Of a DNA stretch of 64,000 nt, positions 41,797-50,794 are shown in pieces. Source of the DNA: Sediminibacillus halophilus. Its GTDB lineage: Bacteria > Bacillota > Bacilli > Bacillales > Amphibacillaceae. Positions within the stretch are counted from its first letter, which is position 1. Each line of letters starts with the position of its first letter. The stretch covers positions 496,001-560,000 of the forward strand of contig NZ_FNHF01000002.1 of NCBI RefSeq assembly GCF_900103695.1, written 5' to 3'. The position numbers and the translations under genes are program-made. Below the pieces are notes generated by a model. The model was not told where the DNA came from and did not search any database. It was given only the letters and a program-made list of their open reading frames with translations.

Positions 41797-42984
41797 ATGG
41801 TAGAAAACACAACCGCCAATACCACTTCAAATGAAAAAATTTGGACAAAGGATTTTGCCCTGATTTGCATGGCAAACTTTTTTATTTTTCTTGGATTTCA
41901 AATGACGTTGCCAACCATACCGCTGTTTGTCCAGCATTTAGGGGGAAGCGATCAATTAATTGGAGTCATCACAGGTATTTTCACTTTTTCCGCTTTATTA
42001 CTCCGCCCCTATGCCGGACACGCTTTAGAGTCGAGGGGAAGGCAGTTTGTCTATATGATCGGACTGGCTATTTTCGTCATCTCAGTTGGTTCTTATGCAA
42101 TTATCGCTAGCATCGCATTTTTATTTGTCATGCGGGTCATTCAAGGTGTTGGATGGGGATTTTCCACGACAGCTACAGGGACAATTGCCACCGACCTGAT
42201 TCCACCAAAACGAAGAGGCGAAGGGATGGGCTATTTTGGATTGTCTGGCAATCTTGCATTGGCTTTCGGTCCAGCCCTTGGGTTGACCTTGGCAGGAAAA
42301 ATCTCATTTACGCAGCTATTCTTGATTTGTTCTGCCCTGGGGGTAGTGGCTCTCGTCCTGTCATCGCAGATCAGATATAAAAAAGTAGAACAATCCAGCC
42401 ATAAGACGGTAACTGTAAAATTTGATATCTTTGAAAAAAGTGCTATCCAGCCTTCCGTTCTGTTGTTCTTTATTACTGTAACCTTCGGTGGGATTGCTTC
42501 CTTCTTACCTCTCTATACAGCAGAAGAAGGTATCGGAGGCATTGAAATCTACTTTCTTGTTTACGCGCTGTTTTTAATGGTATCACGCACCTTTGCCGGC
42601 AGACTGTATGATAAAAAAGGACACCTATTGGTCTTTCTACCGGGGACCTTGATGATTCTTAGTGCAATGATACTGCTCGTCTGGCTGCCGAATTCCCTGG
42701 TCCTGTATATCGCTGCGGCCTTGTACGGACTCGGTTTCGGCAGCGTACAGCCAGCCTTGCAGGCATGGTCGGTTGATAAAGCTCCTTCCAACCGCAAGGG
42801 CATGGCCAATGCCACCTTTTTCTCATTCTTCGATTTAGGAGTTGGAGTAGGAGCAATGGCATTCGGACAAATCGCCAGTGCATTCGGCTACAGTTTCATC
42901 TACCTGACTGCAGGCGCCTCCGTCTTCGTGTCCATGCTGTTGTACATTATCTTGGTAGTCAACAGCACCAGAAAAACAACCTAA
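41797..42984 (+). CDS. MFS transporter (probable drug or metabolite exporter)
   Basis: Membrane protein of 395 aa with about 12 hydrophobic segments. The ATG at 41797 is behind AAGGGAG; an earlier in-frame ATG at 41743 lies in the promoter. Family marks: ITGIFTFSALLLRPYAGHAL then ESRGRQFVYMIGLAIFVISV (the loop 2-3 motif), MRVIQGVGWGFSTTATGTIA near residues 107-126 and PPKRRGEGMGYFGLSGNLAL with AFGPALG near 135-160. The last resembles motif C of exporters. The gene is monocistronic with its own terminator and sits between the T7SS and sugar-degradation loci, transcribed opposite to both. The substrate is unknown. Confidence 0.85.
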   Translation: MVENTTANTTSNEKIWTKDFALICMANFFIFLGFQMTLPTIPLFVQHLGGSDQLIGVITGIFTFSALLLRPYAGHALESRGRQFVYMIGLAIFVISVGSYAIIASIAFLFVMRVIQGVGWGFSTTATGTIATDLIPPKRRGEGMGYFGLSGNLALAFGPALGLTLAGKISFTQLFLICSALGVVALVLSSQIRYKKVEQSSHKTVTVKFDIFEKSAIQPSVLLFFITVTFGGIASFLPLYTAEEGIGGIEIYFLVYALFLMVSRTFAGRLYDKKGHLLVFLPGTLMILSAMILLVWLPNSLVLYIAAALYGLGFGSVQPALQAWSVDKAPSNRKGMANATFFSFFDLGVGVGAMAFGQIASAFGYSFIYLTAGASVFVSMLLYIILVVNSTRKTT

Positions 42985-42990
42985 CACCTA

Positions 42991-43027
42991 AAAACCTCCA
43001 TAGCCTGAATGGCCATGGAGGTTTTTG
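42991..43027 (+). terminator. Terminator of the MFS gene
   Basis: AACCTCCATAGCC / GGCCATGGAGGTT hairpin with a five-base loop followed by TTTTTGATT. Confidence 0.9.
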
Positions 43028-43049
43028 ATTGACTAAGAGTTCACTTGAG

Positions 43050-43315
43050 TGTTGCGCTTGGGGGGGCGCGCTTGAGGGGGCGCGCTTGAGGGGTCAGTCC
43101 CCGATAAGGTAAATTATTGCCTTGGAACCGTATTTTCCGGCCGCCGGGGACTGACCCCAAAATAGACATATAGTTCCTAAGATTCTTTATATAAGGCAAT
43201 TCCCTGGTAGGGATTGCAAAACATTCAGCCATTTCACCCCTTGGTGGGGTCAGTCCCCACCAACGCTTTCCGCTCCCAAAAAAAGAAATTTCTCTGCTTA
43301 CGGGGACTGGCCCCG
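43050..43315. repeat. Cluster of GGGGACTGACCCC repeats and a 15-bp tandem repeat
   Basis: The core GGGGTCAGTCCCC (or its complement) occurs at 43090-43102, 43146-43158 and 43246-43258, and as GGGGACTGGCCCC at 43302-43314. The 43246 copy has extended arms TTGGTGGGG/CCCCACCAA. At about 43055-43092 the unit GGGGGCGCGCTTGAG is repeated nearly 2.5 times. No gene fits here. More copies are at 50567-50760 and 53360-53425. Confidence 0.75.
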
Positions 43316-45085
43316 CTAATGTTTGCTTTGGTTGATTCGGCGGATTGCTTCGAGGTCACATTTTGGTTTGCGGTGATAAGTGAGCAAGCCGTTGATTTCC
43401 TGTTCGACGTCGGTCAATTGCGTGTAACAAAATCCTTGCAGGGCTGGTGCATGGAGCAATGCCTCGGTCATATGCCGGTACTGGTCGATCAACTCTTCTC
43501 CCGATTGAACGGCGGAATACCCCCATCCATCCGGCTGATTGGTTTCTTTGACATCGTACGCTATTCCGCCGTATTCGGTCACCAGAATTGGCGCTCCACT
43601 GTGGCTGAATCCGCGTGCATATATCGGCCGCTGTGCGGGTTCTGTTGTCACCGCAGTTTCTACTGTCTGATATGCTGCAGCCATTTCTTCCGCTGAGCGA
43701 TAATTGTGAATCCCGCAGATATCGGAAATCGTATGCTCCCATCCTTCATTCGAAACAACCGGACGGGTTGGATCCAACGACTTCGTCATGTAATACATCG
43801 CCAAAGAATGGTGCTGCTGCTGTGTTTCCCTCGCTACACGAGAAATACCCCAGCTTTCATTGAGTGGAACCCAGGCAACGATACATGGATGATTGTAATC
43901 ACGTCTCACCGCTTCTGCCCATTCCGCTGATATCCGCTCGACAGCCGCTTCACTGTATTCCGAGCAATTGGCCATTTCTCCCCAAACAAGGAAGCCCAAC
44001 CGGTCGGCCCAATACAGGTAACGGGGATCTTCAACCTTTTGGTGTTTGCGCGCTCCGTTAAAACCCATTTCTTTTGCCAAAAGGATATCCTGTTTCAGGG
44101 CATCATCCGATTCCGCGGTCAACAAGCCTCCTGGAAAGTATCCTTGATCCAATACCAGCTTTTGATAATATGGTTTATTGTTCAGCATAAAAGTACCGTC
44201 TTCCACAGATACTTTACGCATTCCAAAATAGCTGTCTGCCTGGTCAATGATTTCCCCTCCATGTATCAACCGGAATGTGACATCGAATAAATTTGGATGC
44301 TCGGGACTCCAATACCAGCCAGGTCCATGAATATTGCTTCGATCGGTGAAACGACCGCGAATATCGAAGCTTCGTTTCAGGTGGGAATAAAACACACGTA
44401 TACGCTCAGAAACAATTGATTCACCTTTAAAGGTGATATCAACCAACAATTCTGTCTCCTCACTAATATCACCGGCAATTTCTGTTTCCAACTCAACCAC
44501 ACCTGTATCGATATCGGGTGTCCAACGCACCTGTCCGATCGATGTTTCTGCCACCGGCTCCAGCCATACTGTCTGCCAGATCCCTGTCGTCCTTGTATAA
44601 AATATCGAAGCGGACTGTTCATGCCAATACTGCTTGCCGCGGGGAATCGTGGTGTCCTCGGATGGATCTTCAACTCGCACAACCAAATCGTTCTCCTTTT
44701 CTTTCAAGAACGGAGTAATTGCTGCGGCAAAAGGGACGTTTCCTCCCTGATGGTAGACGACTTGCTGACCGTTGACATACACCCATGCCCGGTAATCAAC
44801 TGCACCGAAATGAAGGATGATTTCCTGACCATCCCATTCTTCCGGGACCGAAAATACGCGATGATACCAGACAACATCATGAAAAGAAGGATCTCCAATC
44901 CCACTGTTGGACGCCTGGTATGCAAAGGGAACTTGGATGGTCCGATTATTCGGGAACGCTTGGTACCATTTTTCCGTTAAACCAACTTGCTCATCATCGA
45001 AAGCGAAGTTCCACTCTCCATTTAAATTTAACCATTGTTTTCTCTGAAATTGAGGCCTTGGATATTCTGTTTGTAAGTTTGCCAT
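43316..45085 (-). CDS. Glycoside hydrolase family 2 (beta-galactosidase/glucuronidase-like)
   Basis: Cytoplasmic-type enzyme of 589 aa without signal peptide. The sugar-binding jelly roll is N-terminal (QWLNLNGEWNFAFDDEQVGL; IQVPFAYQASNSGIGDP; VWYHRVFSVPEEWDGQEIIL). An Ig-like domain follows, then the TIM barrel. The acid/base Glu is in AWVPLNESWGISR near residue 408 and the nucleophile in ILVTEYGGIAYD near 503. The length equals the three-domain GH2 type without C-terminal extensions. It is the last gene in a cluster with an ABC sugar importer and a GH43 lipoprotein, so it probably trims imported oligosaccharides of hemicellulose or arabinogalactan type. Exact glycosidic specificity is not visible. 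Confidence 0.9.
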   Translation of the reverse strand: MANLQTEYPRPQFQRKQWLNLNGEWNFAFDDEQVGLTEKWYQAFPNNRTIQVPFAYQASNSGIGDPSFHDVVWYHRVFSVPEEWDGQEIILHFGAVDYRAWVYVNGQQVVYHQGGNVPFAAAITPFLKEKENDLVVRVEDPSEDTTIPRGKQYWHEQSASIFYTRTTGIWQTVWLEPVAETSIGQVRWTPDIDTGVVELETEIAGDISEETELLVDITFKGESIVSERIRVFYSHLKRSFDIRGRFTDRSNIHGPGWYWSPEHPNLFDVTFRLIHGGEIIDQADSYFGMRKVSVEDGTFMLNNKPYYQKLVLDQGYFPGGLLTAESDDALKQDILLAKEMGFNGARKHQKVEDPRYLYWADRLGFLVWGEMANCSEYSEAAVERISAEWAEAVRRDYNHPCIVAWVPLNESWGISRVARETQQQHHSLAMYYMTKSLDPTRPVVSNEGWEHTISDICGIHNYRSAEEMAAAYQTVETAVTTEPAQRPIYARGFSHSGAPILVTEYGGIAYDVKETNQPDGWGYSAVQSGEELIDQYRHMTEALLHAPALQGFCYTQLTDVEQEINGLLTYHRKPKCDLEAIRRINQSKH

Positions 45086-45102
45086 ATGCTACCTCCGATG
45101 AA

Positions 45103-45936
45103 TTATTTGATGCCCGTTTGTGTAATACCTTTGATTAACTGCTTCTGTCCAATTAAAAACACAATTAGAATCGGAACGGTGGCAATTGTCGTCAATGCCA
45201 TTAATTTTCCGTAAGAGGATACAAAACTGCCCTGCTGCATAATCGCAATTCCGGTGGTGATCGTCCGCATCTCCGGCGTGTTCGTCGCAACCAGCGGCCA
45301 TAAAAAATCATTGTAAATCTGCATGAAGGAGAAGATGGCCAATGTCCACAAAATCGGCCTGGCGGAAGGGACCACTACGCGTAAAAAGATTTGCCATTTA
45401 TTAGCACCGTCCAAGTGGGCCGCTTCTTCTAATTCCTTCGGGAACGACCGAAAAAATTGATAAAGCAAAAACACGCCGAACGCATTGGCTGTATAAGGAA
45501 AAATCAATACAGCATAGGTATTCAACAGCCCCAAGTTACTGAACTGCATATACATAGGAAGGAACGTGATCACAAAAGGAATCATCAACGTACTGATGAA
45601 CAAAGGAAACAGATATTTTTTCAACGGAACGTCCAACCGTGCCAACCCATAGGCAGCCATCGCATCGATGCTAACGATGATGGCAGTACCGGCAATCCCG
45701 GCAAACAAAGAGTTGAACATCCACTTAAAGATCGGTACATCCACCCCTTCCCCAAGCAAGGTATACGTATAATTTTCAAAAGTGAAATCTTCCGGTATCC
45801 AGTTCAGCCCTCCGGCAATCGCCTCGAAGTCATTTTTAAAGGAAGTTGAAATCATCCAGGCAAGCGGAATCAGAAACAACAGTGCGAGGATGGCAGCAAG
45901 AATGATCAATGCCGTCTTTTTTCCCGTTCGTTTCAT
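45103..45936 (-). CDS. Carbohydrate ABC transporter permease, MalG type
   Basis: Permease of 277 aa with six hydrophobic segments. The EAA loop is LEEAAHLDGANKWQIFLRVV near residues 163-185. It starts with an ATG that overlaps the stop of the upstream permease by four bases, so the two subunits are made together. The operon lacks its own ATPase, implying a shared MsmX-type one. It imports the oligosaccharides bound by the lipoprotein at 46965-48254 for the GH2 enzyme encoded just downstream. Confidence 0.92.
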   Translation of the reverse strand: MKRTGKKTALIILAAILALLFLIPLAWMISTSFKNDFEAIAGGLNWIPEDFTFENYTYTLLGEGVDVPIFKWMFNSLFAGIAGTAIIVSIDAMAAYGLARLDVPLKKYLFPLFISTLMIPFVITFLPMYMQFSNLGLLNTYAVLIFPYTANAFGVFLLYQFFRSFPKELEEAAHLDGANKWQIFLRVVVPSARPILWTLAIFSFMQIYNDFLWPLVATNTPEMRTITTGIAIMQQGSFVSSYGKLMALTTIATVPILIVFLIGQKQLIKGITQTGIK

Positions 45937-46877
45937 CTGGCTTTCCTCCCTTCCTGATTTCGATTGGATATTTTAAACTGGACAATCGATACCGCAATCA
46001 TGATTAAGGACATAAGCAGTGCCATCGCCGATGCAATTCCCAGTTCACGCTGCTCGAACGCCAGGTCGACAATTCCCATCAGTAATACTTCTGTGGAATC
46101 ACCGGGCCCGCCTCTTGTCATCAAATAGGGCTGGCCATATACATTAAAAGAAGCGATCGTCGAGGTGATCACAACAAACAACATGATTGGGCGTATCGAC
46201 GGAAGCGTAATATGAATGAATTTTTGCCAGGCGGTAGCCCCGTCGATTGCACTTGCTTCGTACATATCTTCCGGCACCTCATTCAGTGCATTGATGAAGA
46301 TGATCATGTTGAAGCCAAGCGTCCACCAGACGGTAGCTCCCACTAAGGAAATCCATGCAAATGGCTGCCTTGTCAGCCAAGGAACCGGATCAAAGCCAAG
46401 ATTCATCAGAAAGTTGTTCAACAACCCCGAATTTGTATCGAGAATCCACAGAAATAAGATGGAAATAACCGAAACCGAAATCGCGTATGGTATAAAGTAA
46501 ATCGTTCGAAACAATCCCCTGATTTTTCCCGGCAGGCTGTTCAATAGCAGCGCCAGGGCGAGACCGATAATCACGAGCAGCGGCACGGAGAAAACTACGA
46601 ATTTAACCGTATTCCATAAGCCGTCGAAAAACAGGGTGAACATCGCGGAGTCGGGGTTGAAAATCCGGGCATAGTTGTCGAATCCAATAAATGGGTGGTC
46701 TTGTGCCAACAAGTTATAATCATTCAGACTAATGTAAATTCCGTAAATAAGCGGAAAAAATAAAAAGGCCAAAAACATAATTAAGTACGGCAGTACAAAC
46801 AAAAAGGAAGTCAGCTTCGAACGCCGGTCCCTTTTCGCTTTACTGATTGGCTGTTTTACTTCGTCCATTGCCTTCAC
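45933..46877 (-). CDS. Carbohydrate ABC transporter permease, MalF type
   Basis: Permease of 314 aa. A charged cytoplasmic N-terminus (EVKQPISKAKRDRRSKLTSF) is followed by six hydrophobic segments; the EAA loop is DMYEASAIDGATAWQKFIHI near residues 206-228. It forms the heterodimeric channel with the protein at 45103-45936. The start is MKAMDEVKQP; M4 is an alternative. It is the middle gene of the binding protein-permease-permease-GH2 series. Confidence 0.92.
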   Translation of the reverse strand: MKAMDEVKQPISKAKRDRRSKLTSFLFVLPYLIMFLAFLFFPLIYGIYISLNDYNLLAQDHPFIGFDNYARIFNPDSAMFTLFFDGLWNTVKFVVFSVPLLVIIGLALALLLNSLPGKIRGLFRTIYFIPYAISVSVISILFLWILDTNSGLLNNFLMNLGFDPVPWLTRQPFAWISLVGATVWWTLGFNMIIFINALNEVPEDMYEASAIDGATAWQKFIHITLPSIRPIMLFVVITSTIASFNVYGQPYLMTRGGPGDSTEVLLMGIVDLAFEQRELGIASAMALLMSLIMIAVSIVQFKISNRNQEGRKAR

Positions 46878-46964
46878 CTCGATTTCATGTAGCTTGTCAT
46901 CCTACTGGAACTATCATTTCATAGAATAAGCAGGAGCTTCCGCCGCCTGCTTATTCCACTCTGG

Positions 46965-48254
46965 TTACTCTTCTAATGCTTGTGAAGCTTTTTGCTGCGC
47001 TTCTTCCAATGCTTCCTTTACATCTTTTTGCCCCAGCAACGCTACATTGACCGCCTCCATCAACGGGCTGGTTGCAAGACCCCAGTTATCTACATCAGGG
47101 GCAAAGCTGACATAATCAAACTGCTTGGCAACCTGAGAAGACTGTTCGTTCACTTCCTGGAATTCATCGCTTTCATACACGGCTTTCGATGCTGGTGCCT
47201 GGCCGGATTCTGCCCAGGAAATGGCATTGTCTCCTACATAACTAAGAAAATCTGTAATAGCGTCCAGCTTCGCATCATCGGTGTTTTGCGGGATGACAAA
47301 GTTATGCGAGTTGGCATAGACTCCCTCCTGTTCCGTTCCTAGCTGGGGAACCGGTGCCACACCATAATTGATTCCAGATTCTTCCCATTGTTCAAGCATC
47401 CATGGACCATTCAACTGCATAGCGCTCTTTCCTTGAAGGAACAAGGTGACTTCGCCGTCTTGCTGAACGTCTTTCGGTGATACCTCATATTCTTCAATCA
47501 GTGATTTTTCAAATTGCAATGCTTCGACCACCGCATCAGAGGTAAATTGCACCTCGCCGTCTTTATACAACTCACCGCCATTTTGATTGACGATTGTCGG
47601 AAAAATAAATTCCTGTGGCCATAAGGTAGGAACGGCATATCCCCATTGGTTGTTTTCTTTATCCGTCAGTTTCTGTGCATATTCAATGAACTCATCTCGG
47701 TTGGTTGGCGGCTGTTCCGGATCGAGACCGGCAGCTTCAAACATATCCTTGTTCCAATAGAACAACAATGGATGGATATCCAGTGGTACTCCGTATAACT
47801 CTCCATTCACTGAAGCGCCTTCAATCGCACTTGGGTGGTATTCTTCTTCACTGATTTGGTCCCCCATGATATCGTCCATATTACGGAGTACATCTTTTTC
47901 CGCATAAGTGAAAATTTGATCGCCATGCATGATCATCACGTCCGGCATATTCTTCTCGCCATTGATAGCCAAATCGACGTTTTTATAATATTCCGTTTGC
48001 GGCACAATCTGAAAGTCGACTGTATATTCCTCTTGGGAATCATTGTATCCATCAACAATTTCCTTCATATACGGACCATCTGGACCGGAGAATGGCGCCC
48101 ATAGTGTAATTTCCGAGCTGTCACCAGACCCGCCCTCCTCTCCGCTGCCTCCATTGTTGTCTGCTACTCCACTGTTCCCGCTGCAAGCTGCAAGTACCAA
48201 GGCTAAAAATCCAACAAATAAGGTGCCCAACCATTTTTTCATCTGTTTCATCAT
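46965..48254 (-). CDS. Sugar ABC transporter substrate-binding lipoprotein (family 1)
   Basis: Lipoprotein of 429 aa: MMKQMKKWLGTLFVGFLALV and lipobox VLAACSG, then a Gly/Ser linker (NNGGSGEEGGSGDSS) and the SBP_bac_1 fold (ITLWAPFSGPDGPYMKEIVD; VMIMHGDQIFTYAEKDVLRN; LFLQGKSAMQLNGPWMLEQW). It captures oligosaccharides outside the cell for the two permeases downstream. A cre-like box lies just upstream at 48272-48285, between it and the GH43 gene, suggesting catabolite repression of the transporter part. Confidence 0.92.
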   Translation of the reverse strand: MMKQMKKWLGTLFVGFLALVLAACSGNSGVADNNGGSGEEGGSGDSSEITLWAPFSGPDGPYMKEIVDGYNDSQEEYTVDFQIVPQTEYYKNVDLAINGEKNMPDVMIMHGDQIFTYAEKDVLRNMDDIMGDQISEEEYHPSAIEGASVNGELYGVPLDIHPLLFYWNKDMFEAAGLDPEQPPTNRDEFIEYAQKLTDKENNQWGYAVPTLWPQEFIFPTIVNQNGGELYKDGEVQFTSDAVVEALQFEKSLIEEYEVSPKDVQQDGEVTLFLQGKSAMQLNGPWMLEQWEESGINYGVAPVPQLGTEQEGVYANSHNFVIPQNTDDAKLDAITDFLSYVGDNAISWAESGQAPASKAVYESDEFQEVNEQSSQVAKQFDYVSFAPDVDNWGLATSPLMEAVNVALLGQKDVKEALEEAQQKASQALEE

Positions 48255-48271
48255 GACACTCCCTTTTTTAA

Positions 48272-48285
48272 TATAAGCGCTTACA
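48272..48285. promoter_or_regulatory. cre-like box upstream of the binding-protein gene
   Basis: Minus-strand TGTAAGCGCTTATA matches the cre consensus TGWAANCGNTNWCA except one position, 18 bases before the start codon. Confidence 0.6.
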
Positions 48286-48308
48286 TTTAACTGGAAAATA
48301 TAAGCCGT

Positions 48309-49361
48309 CTACTCAATGACGGGGGCTTCCTGCCGTTCCTCGCTTGGCCTGCCGTCTCTTACAACTGGCCAGCCATCTTCCCAGTTAATCGGATCAATCA
48401 TCAACGGTCTTCTGGAAGCTCCTGACCATAATAATGGATCTTCTTTTTCAATCGCATGGTACACCATCCAGTCCTTTCCTGCTTCATCGGTGATGATGGC
48501 ATTATGACCCGGACCGGCGAACTTACTTTCTGTGTCGGCGTCCAATATGGTCGTCCCGCCATTTTCCGTCAACAGTTTACCTTCCTGATCCACATAAGGA
48601 CCGGTAAAACTGTCTGATCGTCCGACAGCAACATGATAGCTGCTATTTTCTCCTTCACAACAGGACCCTTTTGACCCGAAAAAGTAATACTGTGAATCAC
48701 GTTTTACCATGTAAGGGGCCTCATAGTCTGTTCCGGCTATTTCGAAAGGCTCTCCCTGTACAGAAAGTCCGTCATCTGCCAGCTCGACTCCATAAATGCC
48801 ATGAAAGCTTCCCCAAACCAGATAGGCCTGATCGTCTTCCTGATAGAAAAAAGGATCTATGGAATTATCCACGCCAATTTCTTCACTAGTGAACAATTTC
48901 CCCTTATCCTCGAACGGACCTTCGGGTGTGTCCGAAACGGCTACCCCGATGCCAGGATTGCTGTCGCCCCAGACAGATAAGGAATAATACAAATAATAGC
49001 TGTCCCGAAAATGATGGGTATCAGGTGCCCATATACTGCCGGATCCTTTCCAATCAGGTTTTTCCTTGAATGCCTCACCGATGTACTCCCATTCTGTCAG
49101 GTCTTTTGACCGGACGATCGGCACCAGTTTCGTTTCAGAGTCATCCCCCCACGCGTCCTCTGTGCCATAAGCGTAATAATAACCATCTTCAGCTTTTAAG
49201 ATAGAAGGATCTGCTAAAACTGGTTCATACACTGGATTTTGATACATCTGTTGTGTTTCGCTTTGTCCATTCCCTGATGAACAACCGGCCAATGCCGCAC
49301 AGATAGCTCCTAATAGGAGCATTTTTTTTATGACTCTTATTTGTTTTCTCCTCCCTCCCAT
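48309..49361 (-). CDS. Glycoside hydrolase family 43 lipoprotein
   Basis: Surface-anchored enzyme of 350 aa. The start at 49361, behind AAAAGGG, gives a basic N-region (MGGRRKQIRVIKK), a hydrophobic core and lipobox LAGCSSG. The five-bladed propeller catalytic residues are visible: the base Asp in EPVLADPSILKAEDG, the pKa-modulating Asp in DNSIDPFFYQEDDQ and the acid Glu in GTDYEAPYMVKRDSQYYFFG. Family members hydrolyse alpha-L-arabinofuranosyl or beta-xylosyl linkages. An anchored GH43 plus ABC importer and internal GH2 suggests extracellular trimming, import and internal hydrolysis. The PVYEPVLADPSI start is typical of the arabinanase/xylosidase group. Confidence 0.9.
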   Translation of the reverse strand: MGGRRKQIRVIKKMLLLGAICAALAGCSSGNGQSETQQMYQNPVYEPVLADPSILKAEDGYYYAYGTEDAWGDDSETKLVPIVRSKDLTEWEYIGEAFKEKPDWKGSGSIWAPDTHHFRDSYYLYYSLSVWGDSNPGIGVAVSDTPEGPFEDKGKLFTSEEIGVDNSIDPFFYQEDDQAYLVWGSFHGIYGVELADDGLSVQGEPFEIAGTDYEAPYMVKRDSQYYFFGSKGSCCEGENSSYHVAVGRSDSFTGPYVDQEGKLLTENGGTTILDADTESKFAGPGHNAIITDEAGKDWMVYHAIEKEDPLLWSGASRRPLMIDPINWEDGWPVVRDGRPSEERQEAPVIE

Positions 49362-49386
49362 GGATTGTAACCCTTTTCATAACACG

Positions 49387-49416
49387 ATTATAATATATAA
49401 ATATGTTATATTTCAA
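49387..49416 (-). promoter_or_regulatory. Promoter of the GH43/ABC/GH2 cluster
   Basis: Minus-strand TTGAAA (49411-49416) and TATAAT (49387-49392) with an 18-base spacer. The region also contains repeated TATAAC/GTTATA pieces on both strands that may be the binding site of the ArsR-like regulator encoded upstream. Confidence 0.65.
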
Positions 49417-49483
49417 CTATTATTGTTATAAAATACAAAAAATATAATAAGCGAACCAGAAGGAGAACAGTGGAACATTTCCC

Positions 49484-49525
49484 CGTAAAAAAAAACCTGT
49501 AGACCGCTGAATACTGGTCTACAGG
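49484..49525 (-). terminator. Terminator of the ArsR-like regulator gene
   Basis: Minus-strand CCTGTAGACC/GGTCTACAGG hairpin with a ten-base loop followed by nine or more T residues. Confidence 0.92.
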
Positions 49526-49544
49526 TGTTTCTGAAGATAGTGCG

Positions 49545-50468
49545 TTAATTTTTTTCTTCCACTTTGAGTTTCATGACAATGCCCTGTTCGTAATTTCCGA
49601 ACTTATTTCCAAACAAATTCAAGCCGCCCATATTCACAGCATCGCTTTTTATTCCAATTTTAAATGATATGAACGGTTTTTCTGCTATTTTTAATGTATC
49701 GATTGTGCAATCGCTGTTGACTTTCATTCCATCGAGAAAGCATCCCTCTTTTGTGATTCGCCAATTTTTCAATAAGCCGTACTGCGTATGGTTGGTCATC
49801 CACCAGTCCGGTGTGAGAAAACCACGCTCTCCGCCAAAATCACCAGGTGAAGTCCAAGTGGCAATTTCATGGCCGTTAACCCAGACGGTTATATCTGATG
49901 GCCAATCCAATTTATACAAAGGGGCTTCCGAGCATAATTCGGCACTAAATTCGATTTGTGTCGCTTTGTCTCCATAGGGAAGCCTGTTCGGAAATCGGTA
50001 TTCGACATGACCTGCTTTAAAGAAAAGGAGCTGGGCCTCTGAACGTCCGGTTTCATAAAAAGAACGCGGATCATCCTGTATTCCAATATAGTCTGTTTCC
50101 CCGACCAGACCGCAGCTCGGTTCCACTTCGCAGTCACTGTACTCGCCGATCGGCATATCGTAAACGACGGCATGCTCCGGTTTTTTGGTTTCCTGCGGTC
50201 CGATATCGATGACAATCTGGTCATAATTCTTGGTATTGATTTTTTGGGTGCCCCGTCCGGGAAGCAATTCGGTAATGATTAAATTGACATCCTCCAGTTT
50301 TTTGACATTGACTGCTGTTGTCGAAAACGGCAAATCCAATCGCTCGGCCAGTTCGTTGACATTGTGCGGCCGCTCACTCAGGAGACGCAATATTGCCATT
50401 CTATGTTTGTTCGATATCGCTTTGCATATTTCGATTGCTTCTTCGAAGTTTAAATGTAACGTTCTCAT
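49545..50468 (-). CDS. ArsR-type winged-helix regulator with large C-terminal sensor domain
   Basis: Regulator of about 307 aa. The N-terminal ArsR winged helix is clear: EEAIEICKAISNKHRMAILR, LLSERPHNVNELAERLDLPF and STTAVNVKKLEDVNLI (residues 8-65). The ~220-residue C-terminus is unlike small metal-sensing ArsR proteins; it contains VEYRFPNRLPYGDKATQIEF, ITVWVNGHEIATWTSPGDFG and TPDWWMTNHTQYGLLKNWRI, a beta-rich pattern that could bind carbohydrate. ATG 50468 is preferred; a GTG at 50480 is in frame. It is transcribed toward the GH43/ABC/GH2 cluster but ends in its own terminator. Control of that cluster is inferred. Confidence 0.8.
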   Translation of the reverse strand: MRTLHLNFEEAIEICKAISNKHRMAILRLLSERPHNVNELAERLDLPFSTTAVNVKKLEDVNLIITELLPGRGTQKINTKNYDQIVIDIGPQETKKPEHAVVYDMPIGEYSDCEVEPSCGLVGETDYIGIQDDPRSFYETGRSEAQLLFFKAGHVEYRFPNRLPYGDKATQIEFSAELCSEAPLYKLDWPSDITVWVNGHEIATWTSPGDFGGERGFLTPDWWMTNHTQYGLLKNWRITKEGCFLDGMKVNSDCTIDTLKIAEKPFISFKIGIKSDAVNMGGLNLFGNKFGNYEQGIVMKLKVEEKN

Positions 50469-50566
50469 TATGTTCCCCACTTTTATTCTAACTTTTGTTG
50501 TAATAATAAAAGTATAAACTAAAGCGTTCCCATTTTAAAGCACAAGCATCCAACAACCTTCGACAG

Positions 50567-50760
50567 GGGGGACTGACCCTCCCGTGTTGCAAAATCAAAC
50601 CGGGGACTGACCCCAGTGACAATACAGCTGTTTTCCATTTGTGCTGTTACAATATTGCTCAAGAGACCGCTAATTTGATTTGCCCACTTGAAGCTTATCT
50701 CCACATTTTATCGCGACGCAGTGTTACTGTGTTGGGGGACTGACCCCAACACAGTAACAC
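50567..50760. repeat. GGGGACTGACCCC repeats with a long hairpin
   Basis: Cores at about 50568-50580, 50602-50614 and 50735-50747. The last is inside a perfect hairpin at 50721-50760: 17-base arms (GTGTTACTGTGTTGGGG and its complement) and loop GACTGA. The hairpin could end transcription of the bPH gene at 50795-51181. No gene is supported in 50481-50794. Confidence 0.75.
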
Positions 50761-50794
50761 TCTCCTTACGATGTGGTGCTAAAAGAGGGGGAGG

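Noticed and set aside
50519-50704. Minus-strand 61-codon open frame
   Set aside because: It runs through the GGGGACTGACCCC repeat, has no ribosome-binding site and no coding-like composition.
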